From assembly GCF_023674425.1 (NCBI RefSeq), contig NZ_CP098401.1, forward strand, positions 310,001-374,000: DNA of 64,000 bases. Reading direction: 5' to 3'. The DNA is from Sphingomonas donggukensis (GTDB taxonomy: Bacteria; Pseudomonadota; Alphaproteobacteria; Sphingomonadales; Sphingomonadaceae). The position numbers and the translations under genes are program-made. A model generated the notes under the pieces. That model ran no database searches and was not told the DNA's origin. It saw only the letters and a program-made list of their open reading frames with translations. Of the stretch, positions 39,190 through 48,445 are shown in pieces. Position 1 is the first letter of the stretch. Each line of letters starts with the position of its first letter.

Positions 39190-40035
39190 ATGGTGAAGAT
39201 CGAAACCGTCTGGGATCGGACGACCGAATTCCTGGGCGACAACATCGGCGTGCTGCTGCCGATCGTCGTGCTCGCGATCTTCGTGCCGGCCAGCATCTCG
39301 GGCAGCCTGGCCGATGTGCAGGAAACCGCAGGCTTCGGGCTGAAGCTCGGCCTCGGCCTGCTCGGCATCGCCTTCTCGCTACTGTCGCTGTGGGCGCAGC
39401 TCGCGATCGCCGCGCTCGCGATCGACCCCGCGCTCGGCTCGCGCGCGGCGCAGGTGGCGACGGCGCGCCTGCTGCCGGCGATCGGCGTGTTCCTGGCCGT
39501 ACTGGCAGGGGCAATGCTGCTGGCGATCCCGATCCTCGCCCTCATGTCGGCGGCAGGGTTCGACTTCGCGGCGATGGCAGCGGGGGAGCGCGTGACGCCG
39601 ACGATCACGCCCGGCTACGGCTTTGCGATCTTCGCGGTGACGCTGGTCGCCATCCTCATCCTGTTGTTTGTTGGCGCGCGGCTGGCGACGCTGACAGCGG
39701 TCATCGTCGCGGAACGCCGCGGCCTCGGCGCGATCCCGCGCGCGTTCGCGCTGACTCGCGGGCTGACGTGGAAGCTGGTCGGCGTCGTCATCCTCTACGC
39801 AGTTGTCGCGATCGTCGCGGTGCTGGCGGCGCAGACCGTGTTCGGGTCGGTGTTGCGCATCGTGTCGGGGGAGCCGGCGCGGGGCACGATCACCATCGCC
39901 GGGGTCATCACCTCGGTCGTGGTCGCGGCGGTGTCCTCGGGCTTCACCACGCTGGCGGCGGCGTTCTGCGCGAAGCTCTATGCCGCCGTCGTGCGCCACA
40001 ACGAAACCACGCTCGCCCCGGCCGCATCTGCGTGA
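39190..40035 (+). CDS. Integral membrane protein, GpdP-membrane-domain-like (first of pair)
   Basis: The 281-residue protein begins [20 protein letters not shown] and has about six helices. [20 protein letters not shown] with [19 protein letters not shown] matches the motif xALPRSWxLTRGxxW seen in glycerophosphodiesterase membrane-domain proteins. I start at the ATG at 39190. It overlaps the next gene by four bases (GTGA). Role unknown; perhaps a membrane lipid or envelope function. Confidence 0.72.
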   Translation: MVKIETVWDRTTEFLGDNIGVLLPIVVLAIFVPASISGSLADVQETAGFGLKLGLGLLGIAFSLLSLWAQLAIAALAIDPALGSRAAQVATARLLPAIGVFLAVLAGAMLLAIPILALMSAAGFDFAAMAAGERVTPTITPGYGFAIFAVTLVAILILLFVGARLATLTAVIVAERRGLGAIPRAFALTRGLTWKLVGVVILYAVVAIVAVLAAQTVFGSVLRIVSGEPARGTITIAGVITSVVVAAVSSGFTTLAAAFCAKLYAAVVRHNETTLAPAASA

Positions 40036-40817
40036 AGCTGCCGTTTACGACCGCTTTCGGGGATGCATGGGCGGCGTGGCGGCGCGACACCGCGCTGTTG
40101 CTGCCGCTCGCCGGGCTGACGATGTTCCTGCCGCAGCTGGCGGTGCTGCTGCTGGTCCCGCCGTTGCCGCCGATGGCCACGCCCGAGGATGGTCAGATGA
40201 CAGAAGCGGCAGCGCAGGCCTGGGCCGATGCCTTCACCCTGTGGGCGGGGCAGCACGGCATCTGGTATGCGCTCGCCCCCGCGGTCGGGCTGTTCGGCGC
40301 GCTGGCGGTGATGGCGCTGTACCTCGACCGGCAGCGCCCGACGCTCGGGGGTGCGCTCGCGCGCGGGGCGATGCTGTTCCTGCGCTATCTGCTCGCCTCG
40401 ATCCTGATCGCGATCGCCGCCATCGGCATCCTGATGCCGGGCGCCGCCTCGCGCCTGCTGCTCGCCGCGATGATCGCGCCGGCGTTCTATATCCTCGGGC
40501 GCACGATGCTCGCCGGGCCGGTGATCGTCGCGCAGGCACCGGTCGGTGCGGTCGCCGCGATCCGCCGCAGCTGGGCGCTGACCCGCGGCCACGGCTGGAT
40601 GCTCGCCGCCACCTATGCCGCGATCCTGATGGGCGCGCAGCTGGTCGGCGGCGTGTTCCTGTCGCTCGCGGCGATGGGCACGGGCAGCGCGGGCGCGAAT
40701 CCGGTGGTGGCGACGGTGTTCGACGGGGCGGCGGCGGTGGTGACCTCGGCGGCGGCGCTGACGCTCGCGCTGGTGCAGGTCGCGCTCTACCGCCGGCTGG
40801 CGAGCAAGGGCACCTGA
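40032..40817 (+). CDS. Integral membrane protein, second of coupled pair
   Basis: The 261-residue protein begins with GTG ([20 protein letters not shown]) and has six helices. It contains AAIRRSWALTRGHGWMLAAT, the same motif as its upstream neighbour, so the two are paralogues. GTGA joins the genes, implying fixed stoichiometry, perhaps a heterodimer. Its 3' end overlaps the convergent GNAT gene by 31 bases. Confidence 0.75.
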   Translation: MKLPFTTAFGDAWAAWRRDTALLLPLAGLTMFLPQLAVLLLVPPLPPMATPEDGQMTEAAAQAWADAFTLWAGQHGIWYALAPAVGLFGALAVMALYLDRQRPTLGGALARGAMLFLRYLLASILIAIAAIGILMPGAASRLLLAAMIAPAFYILGRTMLAGPVIVAQAPVGAVAAIRRSWALTRGHGWMLAATYAAILMGAQLVGGVFLSLAAMGTGSAGANPVVATVFDGAAAVVTSAAALTLALVQVALYRRLASKGT

Positions 40818-41380
40818 GGGGCGGCGTCCTCCGCCAGGACGCCCGACACGCGCGGATCGGCGAAGGTCTCGATTGTCCGCTTGACCGCGACGAACCCGCT
40901 CGCGCGGTAGAAGCCGAGCGCGCGCGGGTGGTCGAGCGTACAGGTGTGCACCCACACCCGCGTTACGTCCTTCGCCCAGGCCCGCCCGAGCGCCTGCGCC
41001 ATCAGCCAACGGCCATGCCCCGCGCCGGTCAGTTCGGGAATCAGCCCAACATAGGACAGCTCGCAGTCGCCGGCGGTCCGGAAATCGAGCTCCAGCATCC
41101 CGACCTCGATCCCCGCCGGATCGACCACCGCGAACACCTGCACGCCCGCATCGTGGACGATCCCCGCCAGCCGCGCGTCGTCCATGACCAGCCGGCTGAA
41201 CCACAGCCACGGCGCGCCCACCCGCCGGAACAGCGCGCGGTATTTGTCGAGCGCCGGCGCCGGCCATGCCACCAGCCGCAGGTGCGACGCCGGCAGCGGC
41301 CGGGGGCGGGGACGCTCGCGCATCTCCAGCGTGGTGACGATCGTCGCCACCTCGTGCGGCGCGACCGGGATCAGGCCCAT
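40787..41380 (-). CDS. GNAT-family N-acetyltransferase
   Basis: The 197-residue protein has the GNAT core: VGMLELDFRTAGDCELSYVG, the acetyl-CoA loop LTGAGHGRWLMAQALGRAW, and CTLDHPRALGFYRASGFVAV. The Q/R-x-x-G-x-A/G loop is present as ELTGAGHGRW. Substrate unknown. Its start overlaps the end of hemF by ten bases, suggesting coupled expression. Confidence 0.85.
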   Translation of the reverse strand: MGLIPVAPHEVATIVTTLEMRERPRPRPLPASHLRLVAWPAPALDKYRALFRRVGAPWLWFSRLVMDDARLAGIVHDAGVQVFAVVDPAGIEVGMLELDFRTAGDCELSYVGLIPELTGAGHGRWLMAQALGRAWAKDVTRVWVHTCTLDHPRALGFYRASGFVAVKRTIETFADPRVSGVLAEDAAPQVPLLASRR

Positions 41381-42213
41381 TCGGCGCGCGGCGGCAGGCT
41401 CATGAGAATCGCGTCGATGTTGCCGCCGGTCTTCAACCCGAACAGCGTGCCGCGGTCATAGACCAGGTTGAATTCGGCATAGCGCCCGCGCCATGCCAGC
41501 ATCGCCGCCTCGTCCGTCGGAGTGTAGGCGTCGTTCATCCGCCGCCTGACGATCCGCGGATAAGCCTCGAGAAACGCGCGCCCCACGTCCTGCGTGAACG
41601 CGAAGCTGTCGGCGAAATCGCCGTCGAGATGGTCGAAGAAGATGCCCCCGACGCCGCGGCTCACCTGGCGGTGGGGGATGTAGAAATATTCCCCGGCCCA
41701 CTTCGCGAACCTGTCGTAGTCGGCGACCGGATGCGCGTCGCACGCCCGGCGAAGGGTCGCGTGGAATTCGGCGGTATCGCTCTCGACCGGCAGCGGCGGG
41801 TTCAGGTCCGCGCCGCCGCCGAACCAGCGCTTCGTCGTCGCCAGGAAGCGGCAGTTCATGTGGACCGCCGGCACATGCGGATTGGCCATGTGCGCGACCA
41901 GGCTGATGCCGGTGGCGAAGAATTTGGGGTCGTCGCCGGCGCCGTGGATCGATTTGGCGAACTCGCCTTCGAACGTGCCGCCGACGGTCGAGACGTTGAC
42001 CCCGACCTTCTCGAACACGCGCCCCTTCATCACCCCGCGCACGCCCCCGCCGCCGGGCTCGCCAGAGGGATCGGTGCGGTCCCACGCGATATAGTCGAAG
42101 TCGGCGTCCGACCCGGCCTCGCGCTCGACAGCGACGAATTCGGCGCAGATCAGGTCGCGCAAGGTTTCGAACCACGTTCGGGCGGCGGTCTGTTCGGAAT
42201 CGAGAGGCTGCAT
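41371..42213 (-). CDS. hemF: Oxygen-dependent coproporphyrinogen III oxidase
   Basis: The 280-residue enzyme decarboxylates coproporphyrinogen III in heme synthesis. It has VHMNCRFLATTKRWFGGGADLNP, the conserved His in PHRQVSRGVGGIFFDHL, RRRMNDAYTPTDEAAMLAWR-type helices and YAEFNLVYDRGTLFGLKTGG near the end. Length is normal. It needs O2, consistent with an aerobe. Confidence 0.95.
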   Translation of the reverse strand: MQPLDSEQTAARTWFETLRDLICAEFVAVEREAGSDADFDYIAWDRTDPSGEPGGGGVRGVMKGRVFEKVGVNVSTVGGTFEGEFAKSIHGAGDDPKFFATGISLVAHMANPHVPAVHMNCRFLATTKRWFGGGADLNPPLPVESDTAEFHATLRRACDAHPVADYDRFAKWAGEYFYIPHRQVSRGVGGIFFDHLDGDFADSFAFTQDVGRAFLEAYPRIVRRRMNDAYTPTDEAAMLAWRGRYAEFNLVYDRGTLFGLKTGGNIDAILMSLPPRAEWA

Positions 42214-42231
42214 CGTGCGGGCCTAGCAAAT

Positions 42232-42280
42232 CCTCCCCGGCACGGGGAGGGGGACCAGCGAAGCTGGTGGAGGAGGCGGG
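42232..42280. repeat. Single-arm CTCCCC hairpin
   Basis: CTCCCCGGCACGGGGAG forms a 6-bp stem, followed by GACCAGCGAAGCTGGT, a second small hairpin. It resembles one arm of the palindrome at 53964-54092 and may be a remnant. Confidence 0.5.
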
Positions 42281-42303
42281 CGGTAATCGTCGCGCCCACC
42301 TTC

Positions 42304-42423
42304 ACCGTTCGCCTCAAGTAGCCGTCGAGCCTGTCGAGATGGCGTATCGAGAGGGCTGTGCCGCAAGAGAGCCTCTCTCGATACGGGCTCTCGACAAGCT
42401 CGATCCCTACTCGAGACGAACGG
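42304..42423. repeat. Asymmetric ~120-bp palindrome, copy 3
   Basis: ACCGTTCGCCTCAAGTAGCC at the left faces TACTCGAGACGAACGGG at the right, with GTATCGAGAGGGC against GCCTCTCTCGATACGGGC. Unlike the other three copies it lies between two genes on the same strand (trmL then hemF). Confidence 0.88.
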
Positions 42424-42443
42424 GGGCTTGAAGTCGATCGGCC

Positions 42444-42893
42444 CTAGCTGGGCCACCCGCCCGTCTGCCTCAGCGCCTCGGCCAGCACGATCCCCACCGA
42501 TACCGACAGGTTCAGCGACCGCCTCCCCGCCGCCATCGCGATGACCACGCGGGCGTCGGCGCGCGCGTGGACGTGTTCGGGCACGCCCGCGCCCTCCTGC
42601 CCGAACAGCAATATGTCGTCGGGCCGAAACGCGATGTCATGCAGCGGCGTCGCGCCCTTCGTCGTCAGCAGCACGATGCGTCCGCGTGCCTGATCTTCGA
42701 ACGCCGCCCAGTCTTCGTGCCGGGTCACGCGGACGTGGTCGATATAGTCCATGCCGGCCCGCGCCACGCGCTTGTCGTCCCACGCGAATCCCATCGGTTC
42801 GATCAGGTCGACCGGCGTTGCCAGGCACGCCCCGATTCGCAGGGTGGCGCCGACGTTTCCGGCGATCTCGGGCTGGTACAGGGCGATCCGCAT
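42444..42893 (-). CDS. trmL: tRNA (cytidine(34)-2'-O)-methyltransferase
   Basis: The 149-residue SPOUT enzyme methylates the wobble base of tRNA-Leu. [61 protein letters not shown] and the knot [20 protein letters not shown] match TrmL. I chose the ATG at 42893. It is convergent with nothing; a palindrome separates it from hemF downstream. Confidence 0.94.
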   Translation of the reverse strand: MRIALYQPEIAGNVGATLRIGACLATPVDLIEPMGFAWDDKRVARAGMDYIDHVRVTRHEDWAAFEDQARGRIVLLTTKGATPLHDIAFRPDDILLFGQEGAGVPEHVHARADARVVIAMAAGRRSLNLSVSVGIVLAEALRQTGGWPS

Positions 42894-43078
42894 GGTGGCT
42901 GCGGATAGGCGAGCGGGGATCGCCTCGCAAATTGCTGTTGGCAAAGCGCGCCCCCCGCGTTTATCAGGCCCGCCAGTCACCGGGGGCAACCGGGGGCGGT
43001 CCGCGGCTATCTGGCGCGGTTTCCGTATCGGCGCCGCGTTTCCGGGCGTCACAGAATTCGAAGTGCAAGGGCTTGTGC

Positions 43079-43651
43079 ATGGCAACTGACCACGAAGGCG
43101 TAGCAGCGGGAGGCGTCGTCGACGGACCGCAGAACCCGCGCCGCCGCGACTATCTGCAGATCGGCGCGGTCGCCTGGGCCGGGGTCGGCGTCGGCGTGAT
43201 CGCGCTGCCGCTGGTCAACCAGATGAACCCGTCCGCCGACGTGCTCGCGCAGTCGACCACGGAGATCGACATCTCCGCGATCCAGCCCGGCCAGGCGATC
43301 AAGACGACGTTCCGCAAGCAGCCGCTGTTCGTGCGCAACCTGACGCCGAAGGAAATCGCCGAGGCCGATGCCGTCAACGTCGGGTCGCTGCGCGATCCCC
43401 AGACGCTGGAGGAGCGCACCAAGACCGGCAAGAAGAACTGGCTCATTACGCTCGGCGTCTGCACCCATCTCGGCTGCGTGCCGCTGGGCGCGGGCGAGGG
43501 CGAGAACAAGGGTCCGTTCGGCGGCTATTTCTGCCCGTGCCACGGCTCGGCCTACGATACCGCGGGCCGTATCCGCCAGGGCCCGGCGCCGCAGAACCTG
43601 CATGTGCCGGATTATGTATTCACGTCCGATACCGTCGTGACGGTCGGGTGA
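43079..43651 (+). CDS. petA: Ubiquinol-cytochrome c reductase Rieske iron-sulfur subunit
   Basis: The 190-residue protein has a twin-arginine-like start ([20 protein letters not shown]) with one membrane anchor. The cluster loops are [12 protein letters not shown] and [14 protein letters not shown], each giving one Cys and one His. It transfers electrons from quinol to cytochrome c1. It is first of petABC; the start ATG at 43079 precedes the tat-type sequence. Confidence 0.97.
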   Translation: MATDHEGVAAGGVVDGPQNPRRRDYLQIGAVAWAGVGVGVIALPLVNQMNPSADVLAQSTTEIDISAIQPGQAIKTTFRKQPLFVRNLTPKEIAEADAVNVGSLRDPQTLEERTKTGKKNWLITLGVCTHLGCVPLGAGEGENKGPFGGYFCPCHGSAYDTAGRIRQGPAPQNLHVPDYVFTSDTVVTVG

Positions 43652-43665
43652 GGGGCTAGACTGAT

Positions 43666-44973
43666 ATGAGCTTTCCCTGGGCCAAGCATTACGCGCCGAA
43701 GCATCCGCTGATGAAGTGGATGGACGAGCGCCTGCCCCTGCCGCGCTTCGTCTATGGTGCGATCGGCGGCGGCTATCCCGTCCCGCGCAACCTGAACTAT
43801 TTCTGGAACTTCGGCGTCCTCGCCGGGGCGGCGCTGGCCATCCAGATCGTCACCGGCATCGTGCTGGCGATGCATTTCGCCGCCAACGGCGACATCGCGT
43901 TCAACTCGGTCGAGCACATCATGCGCGACGTGAACGCGGGCTGGTTCATCCGCTACGCGCACGCCAACGGCGCGTCGATGTTCCTGGCGGTCGTCTACAT
44001 CCACATCGGGCGCGGGCTATATTACGGCTCGTACAAGGCCCCGCGTGAGATGGTGTGGCTGCTGGGCGTCGTCATCTTCCTGCTGATGATGGCGACCGCG
44101 TTCATGGGCTATGTGCTGCCGTGGGGGCAGATGAGCTTCTGGGGTGCTCAGGTCATCACCGGCTTCTTCTCGGCGATCCCGCTGGTGGGTGAAACGATCC
44201 GCGTGTGGCTGCTCGGTGGTTTCGCGCCGGACAACGCCGCGCTCAACCGCTTCTTCTCGCTCCACTATCTGCTGCCGTTCGTGATCGCGGGCGTCATCAT
44301 CCTGCACATCTGGGCGCTGCATATTCCGGGGTCGAACAACCCGACCGGCGTCGAGGTGAAGGACGAGCAGGATACCGTCCCCTTCCATCCGTATTACACG
44401 GCGAAGGACGGCTTCGGGCTCGGCGTCTTCCTGCTGATCTTCGCGTCGCTGATCTTCTTCTCGCCGAACCTGCTGGGTCATCCGGACAACTACATCCCGG
44501 CCAACCCGCTCTCGACGCCCGCGCACATCGTGCCCGAATGGTATTTCCTGCCGTTCTACGCGATCCTGAAGTCGTTCACGATCGACTTCCTGTTCCCGGC
44601 GAAGCTGTGGGGCGTGCTGGCGATGTTCGGGTCGATCCTGCTGCTGTTCTTCCTGCCGTGGCTCGACACCTCGCCGGTGCGTTCGGCCAACTACCGGCCG
44701 GTGTACCGCTGGTTCCTGGTTGCGCTGGTCATCGACGTCCTCGTCCTCGGCTATGTCGGCGGCGCGGAGCCGAAAGCGGGCGTGATCCTGCTCGGCCAGC
44801 TCGCCTCGGCCTATTACTTCCTCCACTTCCTGGTGATCCTGCCGATCGTGTCGGCGATGGAGCGTCCGCGCCCCTTGCCCAATTCGATCACCGAAGCCGT
44901 GCTGGCAAAGCATGGCGGCACCAGCCCTGCACAGACCGCGATGCGCGGCGGCGTCATCGCGCCGGCCGAATAA
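43666..44973 (+). CDS. petB: Cytochrome b of the bc1 complex
   Basis: The 435-residue protein has eight helices. Heme-ligating His pairs lie in helices B and D ([20 protein letters not shown] and [20 protein letters not shown]). [20 protein letters not shown] and [15 protein letters not shown] (PEWY, Qo site) are conserved. It sits 14 bases after petA and 9 before petC. Confidence 0.97.
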   Translation: MSFPWAKHYAPKHPLMKWMDERLPLPRFVYGAIGGGYPVPRNLNYFWNFGVLAGAALAIQIVTGIVLAMHFAANGDIAFNSVEHIMRDVNAGWFIRYAHANGASMFLAVVYIHIGRGLYYGSYKAPREMVWLLGVVIFLLMMATAFMGYVLPWGQMSFWGAQVITGFFSAIPLVGETIRVWLLGGFAPDNAALNRFFSLHYLLPFVIAGVIILHIWALHIPGSNNPTGVEVKDEQDTVPFHPYYTAKDGFGLGVFLLIFASLIFFSPNLLGHPDNYIPANPLSTPAHIVPEWYFLPFYAILKSFTIDFLFPAKLWGVLAMFGSILLLFFLPWLDTSPVRSANYRPVYRWFLVALVIDVLVLGYVGGAEPKAGVILLGQLASAYYFLHFLVILPIVSAMERPRPLPNSITEAVLAKHGGTSPAQTAMRGGVIAPAE

Positions 44974-44982
44974 GGACAGACG

Positions 44983-45840
44983 ATGCTCAGTTTCCTCGGA
45001 GTTCGCCCGTTCGCCTTCCTGGCCGGGCTCGCCTTTGCGATGATGGCGCTGATCGGCGGCATCTCGACCGTCGTCGGCATGGTGCAGGAGCCGGAAAAGC
45101 CGACTGCGGAGCACGAGTTTCACAAGCACCCCAAGGAGCTTGAACTCGCGTCCAACGGCATCACCGGCAAGTTCGACCGCCGCCAGCTGCAGCGCGGCTT
45201 CCAGGTGTACAAGGAAGTCTGCTCGGCCTGCCATTCGCTGAAGCTCGTCGCGTTCCGCGATCTCCAGCAGATCGGCTATTCGGAAGCCGAGGTTAAGGCG
45301 ATCGCGACCCAGTGGGCGATCGAAACGCCGGCCCCGAACCCGGAGACGGGCGAGATGGCGACGCGCAAGAACCTGCCGTCGGATCACTTCCCGGCGCCGT
45401 TCGCCAACGATATCGCCGCGCGTGCCGCCAACAACAATGCGGTCCCACCCGACCTGTCGCTGATGACGAAGGCACGCCACGACGGCGCCGCCTACGTTCA
45501 TTCGCTGCTGACCGGTTTTCAGGAACAGCCCGCCGAACTGCTCAAGAAATTCCCGGAGGCGAAGACGCCCGAGGGGCTGCACTACAACCCATATTTCGCG
45601 ACCCTCAACCTCGCGATGGCGCCGCCGCTGACCGGCGACGGCCAGGTCGGTTACACCGACGGCACCAAGGCGACCGTCGATCAGATGGCCAAGGACGTCT
45701 CGGCGTTCCTGGTGTGGACGGCGGAACCCAAGCTCGAGGCGCGCCACTCGGCGGGCTGGGCGGCGGTGATCTTCCTGCTGATCTTCTGCGTGCTGACCTG
45801 GGGCGCCTATCAGAGCGTCTGGCGCGACGTGAAGCATTGA
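44983..45840 (+). CDS. petC: Cytochrome c1 of the bc1 complex
   Basis: The 285-residue protein has an N-terminal hydrophobic segment, the heme site CSACH (Cys80-Cys83-His84), PPDLSLMTKARHDGAAYVHS, and the Met ligand region in NLAMAPPLTGDGQVGYTDGT. The C-terminal membrane anchor is WAAVIFLLIFCVLTWGAYQS. It completes petABC and is followed by a hairpin. Confidence 0.97.
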   Translation: MLSFLGVRPFAFLAGLAFAMMALIGGISTVVGMVQEPEKPTAEHEFHKHPKELELASNGITGKFDRRQLQRGFQVYKEVCSACHSLKLVAFRDLQQIGYSEAEVKAIATQWAIETPAPNPETGEMATRKNLPSDHFPAPFANDIAARAANNNAVPPDLSLMTKARHDGAAYVHSLLTGFQEQPAELLKKFPEAKTPEGLHYNPYFATLNLAMAPPLTGDGQVGYTDGTKATVDQMAKDVSAFLVWTAEPKLEARHSAGWAAVIFLLIFCVLTWGAYQSVWRDVKH

Positions 45841-45884
45841 TCCGGTAGCGGGCGAGCCCCGCGACCGTACATAAGAACGCCCTG

Positions 45885-45926
45885 CACGGCGGCGCGACGG
45901 AACCGTTGCGCCGCCGTGCTCGTTTC
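45885..45926 (+). terminator. Hairpin after the petABC operon
   Basis: CACGGCGGCGC (45885-45895) pairs perfectly with GCGCCGCCGTG (45908-45918) and is followed by CTCGTTTC, a weak T-rich end. It lies 44 bases after the petC stop and before the next gene's start. Confidence 0.6.
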
Positions 45927-45957
45927 GACTCCCATCCGCGTATCGGGAGTATTCGCC

Positions 45958-46491
45958 ATGTCCTTGCTTCGTAGCCTGACGCTGGCCGCCGTCGCCAGCG
46001 TATCGCTCGCCGCCTGCACGGACGGCTATGGCTATTCGGGCGTGTCGGTCGGCTACGGCGGCGGATACGGCGGCTATGGCGACGGCTATTACGACAGCGG
46101 CTATTATGGCGGCGGCTACGGCAACAGCTATTACGGCTGGTACGGCGACTATTATTATCCGGGCACCGGTTACTACGTGTACGACCAGTACCGCCGCCCG
46201 TATCGCTGGAACGACAACCAGCGCAATTACTGGCAGGGCCGCGCCCGCAACTGGCAGGGCGACCGCCGCGAGATCCGCGACAACTGGAACGACTACGCCC
46301 GCGATCGCCGGCAGGACGACCGCGCCTATCGCCGGGATCGCCGCGACGACCGGCAGGATTATCGCCAGGGCGAGGTAACCCGCGAACAATTCCGCACCGA
46401 ACGCCGCGAGGACCGCCGCGAGTATAATCGCGAACGTCGTCAGGACGGTCGCCAGCTACGCCGCGAGAACCGCCGCGACCGACGGGATTGA
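45958..46491 (+). CDS. Lipoprotein with Tyr/Gly-rich then Arg-rich halves
   Basis: The 177-residue protein MSLLRSLTLAAVASVSLAAC has a lipobox (SLAAC). Next, about 60 residues consist largely of Gly and Tyr (GYGGGYGGYGDGYYDSGYYG). The last 100 residues are Arg/Asp/Gln/Asn-rich with R-R-D-x repeats (RDRRDDRQDYRQGEVTREQF), probably helical. It could bind peptidoglycan, RNA or pigments; I do not recognise a family. The composition change is unusual. Confidence 0.75.
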   Translation: MSLLRSLTLAAVASVSLAACTDGYGYSGVSVGYGGGYGGYGDGYYDSGYYGGGYGNSYYGWYGDYYYPGTGYYVYDQYRRPYRWNDNQRNYWQGRARNWQGDRREIRDNWNDYARDRRQDDRAYRRDRRDDRQDYRQGEVTREQFRTERREDRREYNRERRQDGRQLRRENRRDRRD

Positions 46492-46535
46492 GGTTGGTGG
46501 GGGAGGTGCGGGTGCGCCTCGCCTCTCCCCACAAA

Positions 46536-46655
46536 CCGTTCGCTTCGAGTAGGGATCGAGCGCAGTCGAGAGCCCGTATCGAGAAGTCCTCGCGAGAGGC
46601 ATCAACCTCTCGATACGCCGTCTCGACAGGCTCGACGGCTACTCGAGGCGAACGG
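46536..46655. repeat. Asymmetric ~120-bp palindrome, copy 4, inverted
   Basis: CCGTTCGCTTCGAGTAGGGA at the left is the B arm of the other copies, while CGTCTCGACAGGCTCGACGG with CTACTCGAGGCGAACGG at the right is the A arm. This copy is therefore in the opposite orientation. It lies between convergent lipoprotein and MaoC-family genes. Confidence 0.88.
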
Positions 46656-46661
46656 AAATCG

Positions 46662-47117
46662 TTACGAGGCCGCCCCCTCCCGCCGCCGATACAAACCCGT
46701 CGCGAGAAAGCTCATCACCGGCTCGTCCGCCTGATTGAACACCGTGCTGCGGGTCAGGGCGCTGCCCATGTCCGGCTTGCTGCGGAATGCGCGGGTCTCG
46801 ACGACCTCGCTCTCGACGCGCAGCACGTCGCCCGGATACACCGGTTTCAGCCACCGCAACTCGTCGATCCCCGCCGCGCCCAGTCCGCCGGTATCGTTCG
46901 CCTGCATGTCGCGCACGATCATCGCCATCGTCATCGCGCAGGTGTGCCATCCGCTCGCCGCCAGCCGCCCGAAATGCGTGCCCTCGGCACCTTCGTCCGA
47001 CAGATGGAACGGCTGCGGATCATATTTGCCGGCGAAGTCGAGCACCTCGTCGCGAGTGACCTCGTACGATCCGAACGCATTGGTGTCGCCGACGGCGAGG
47101 TCCTCGAAATAGCGCAC
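46662..47117 (-). CDS. MaoC-family hydratase/dehydratase
   Basis: The 151-residue hotdog protein has the hydratase 2 motif DPQPFHLSDEGAEGTHFGRL followed by ASGWHTCAMTMAM, with the Asp/His pair acting on enoyl-CoA. A GTG at 47117 starts it (MRYFEDLAVGDTNAFGSYEV). MaoC enzymes make (R)-3-hydroxyacyl-CoA, a PHA precursor, so a link to PhaC is possible but unsupported by linkage. Confidence 0.88.
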   Translation of the reverse strand: MRYFEDLAVGDTNAFGSYEVTRDEVLDFAGKYDPQPFHLSDEGAEGTHFGRLAASGWHTCAMTMAMIVRDMQANDTGGLGAAGIDELRWLKPVYPGDVLRVESEVVETRAFRSKPDMGSALTRSTVFNQADEPVMSFLATGLYRRREGAAS

Positions 47118-47133
47118 GGGCGTCTCCGTCGGA

Positions 47134-48399
47134 TCAGCGTTTCAGGATGGTGCGGAACGGCGCGTCATCGCCGTCGATGCCGGTGGCGGGGGGCAGACCG
47201 ATCAGGTCGCGCAGCAGCGGGTTGACGTCGACATTGTCGAACGGCGCCAGCGTGCCGGCGTTGCGGATCGCCGGCCCGCTGGCGATGAACAGCGCCGCCA
47301 TCTCGGGCGCGGCATTGTCATAGCCATGCGCCCCGCCGTGATCCTCGGCCTTCGGCGCGGTCTTCTCGATCGTCCACCCGACCTCGGCCAGGCACAGATA
47401 CGGCGGCACCCGCGGGTTGCGGCCATAGGCGAAGCGCGCGGGGATATCGGCCTTGCGCCAGCAGGTCATATGGTCTTGCGGTCGCAGAAGCCGCGACTCC
47501 AGCGCGCGCTCGCGCCCCGGCATCGCCGCCAGGCTGGCGTAGGGCCCATTCTCGACGATGCGATAGTCGGCGGGATCGGCGACACGGTCGAGGGCGATCG
47601 TCCGCGTGCTCGACGTAGCCGCCATGCCGTGGTCGGCGACGATGACGAAATTGACCGGCTGTCCCATCGCGCGCAGCCCCGCGACGAGCTGGCCGATCGA
47701 ACGATCGACCCCTGCCACAGCCGCGGTCGTCTCCGCCGCGTCGGGGCCATGTTCGTGCCCCGCGGTATCGACCGCCTCGTAATACAGCGTCAGGAACTTC
47801 GGCCGGATGCCCTCGGGCCGGCGCAGCAGGTCCAGCACGGCGTTGACCCGCTGCTCGGGGCTGATCGCCTCGTTATACTGCTGCCAGTCATGCGGACGCA
47901 CCCCGCCGGTCAGCGCGTGCGGCCACGCCTCTGCCCGCGCGCCGCCGACCGCCACGTTCGATCCCGGCCAGAACATCGTCGCCGATCGGATGCCCGCACG
48001 CTCGGCATCGACCCAGATCGGCGTCGCCTCGTTCCACCAGAACGGGTCGTCGCTGGCCATCGTGAAGGTTTCGCCGGGGCGGCGCGCGTCCTCCATCTTG
48101 TTGGCGACGATGCCGTTGCGGTCGGGGCGCAGGCCGGTGACGATGGTCCAGTGGTTGGGGAAGGTCTTGGACGGGAACGACGGGCGCATCGCCGCCGACA
48201 CGCCCGCCGCCGCCAGCGCATCCAGCGTCGGCGTCACCCCGCGCGACCGGTAATCGGGGCGGAAACCGTCGATCGACACCAGGATGGTGACCGGCGCGCG
48301 CCGCTCGGCGGCCATCGCCGCAGGCCTCTCGCCCGGTGCCACGCAGCCATTGAGGGACAGCGCGGCCATCGCCGCCAGCAACGCGAGTCGTATCGTCAT
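47134..48399 (-). CDS. Nucleotide pyrophosphatase/phosphodiesterase-family lipoprotein
   Basis: The 421-residue protein starts MTIRLALLAAMAALSLNGC, with a lipobox LNGC. The alkaline-phosphatase-superfamily core has VSIDGFRPDYRSRG (metal Asp), the nucleophile Thr in PSFPSKTFPNHWTIVTGLRP, EAVDTAGHEHGPDAAET, ADHGMAATSS and DHGGAHGYDN. It cleaves phosphodiester or pyrophosphate bonds in the periplasm. An in-frame GTG at 48405 is an alternative start. Confidence 0.88.
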   Translation of the reverse strand: MTIRLALLAAMAALSLNGCVAPGERPAAMAAERRAPVTILVSIDGFRPDYRSRGVTPTLDALAAAGVSAAMRPSFPSKTFPNHWTIVTGLRPDRNGIVANKMEDARRPGETFTMASDDPFWWNEATPIWVDAERAGIRSATMFWPGSNVAVGGARAEAWPHALTGGVRPHDWQQYNEAISPEQRVNAVLDLLRRPEGIRPKFLTLYYEAVDTAGHEHGPDAAETTAAVAGVDRSIGQLVAGLRAMGQPVNFVIVADHGMAATSSTRTIALDRVADPADYRIVENGPYASLAAMPGRERALESRLLRPQDHMTCWRKADIPARFAYGRNPRVPPYLCLAEVGWTIEKTAPKAEDHGGAHGYDNAAPEMAALFIASGPAIRNAGTLAPFDNVDVNPLLRDLIGLPPATGIDGDDAPFRTILKR

Positions 48400-48445
48400 G
48401 GGCACAGGGCTTGCCGCGGCCGGACGCCTGCGACAAGCCCGCGCG

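Noticed and set aside
46662..47117. MaoC-family gene as part of a PHA monomer supply operon
   Set aside because: It lies 29 kb from the nearest PHA gene and has no linked PHA gene; the enzyme family has many other roles.
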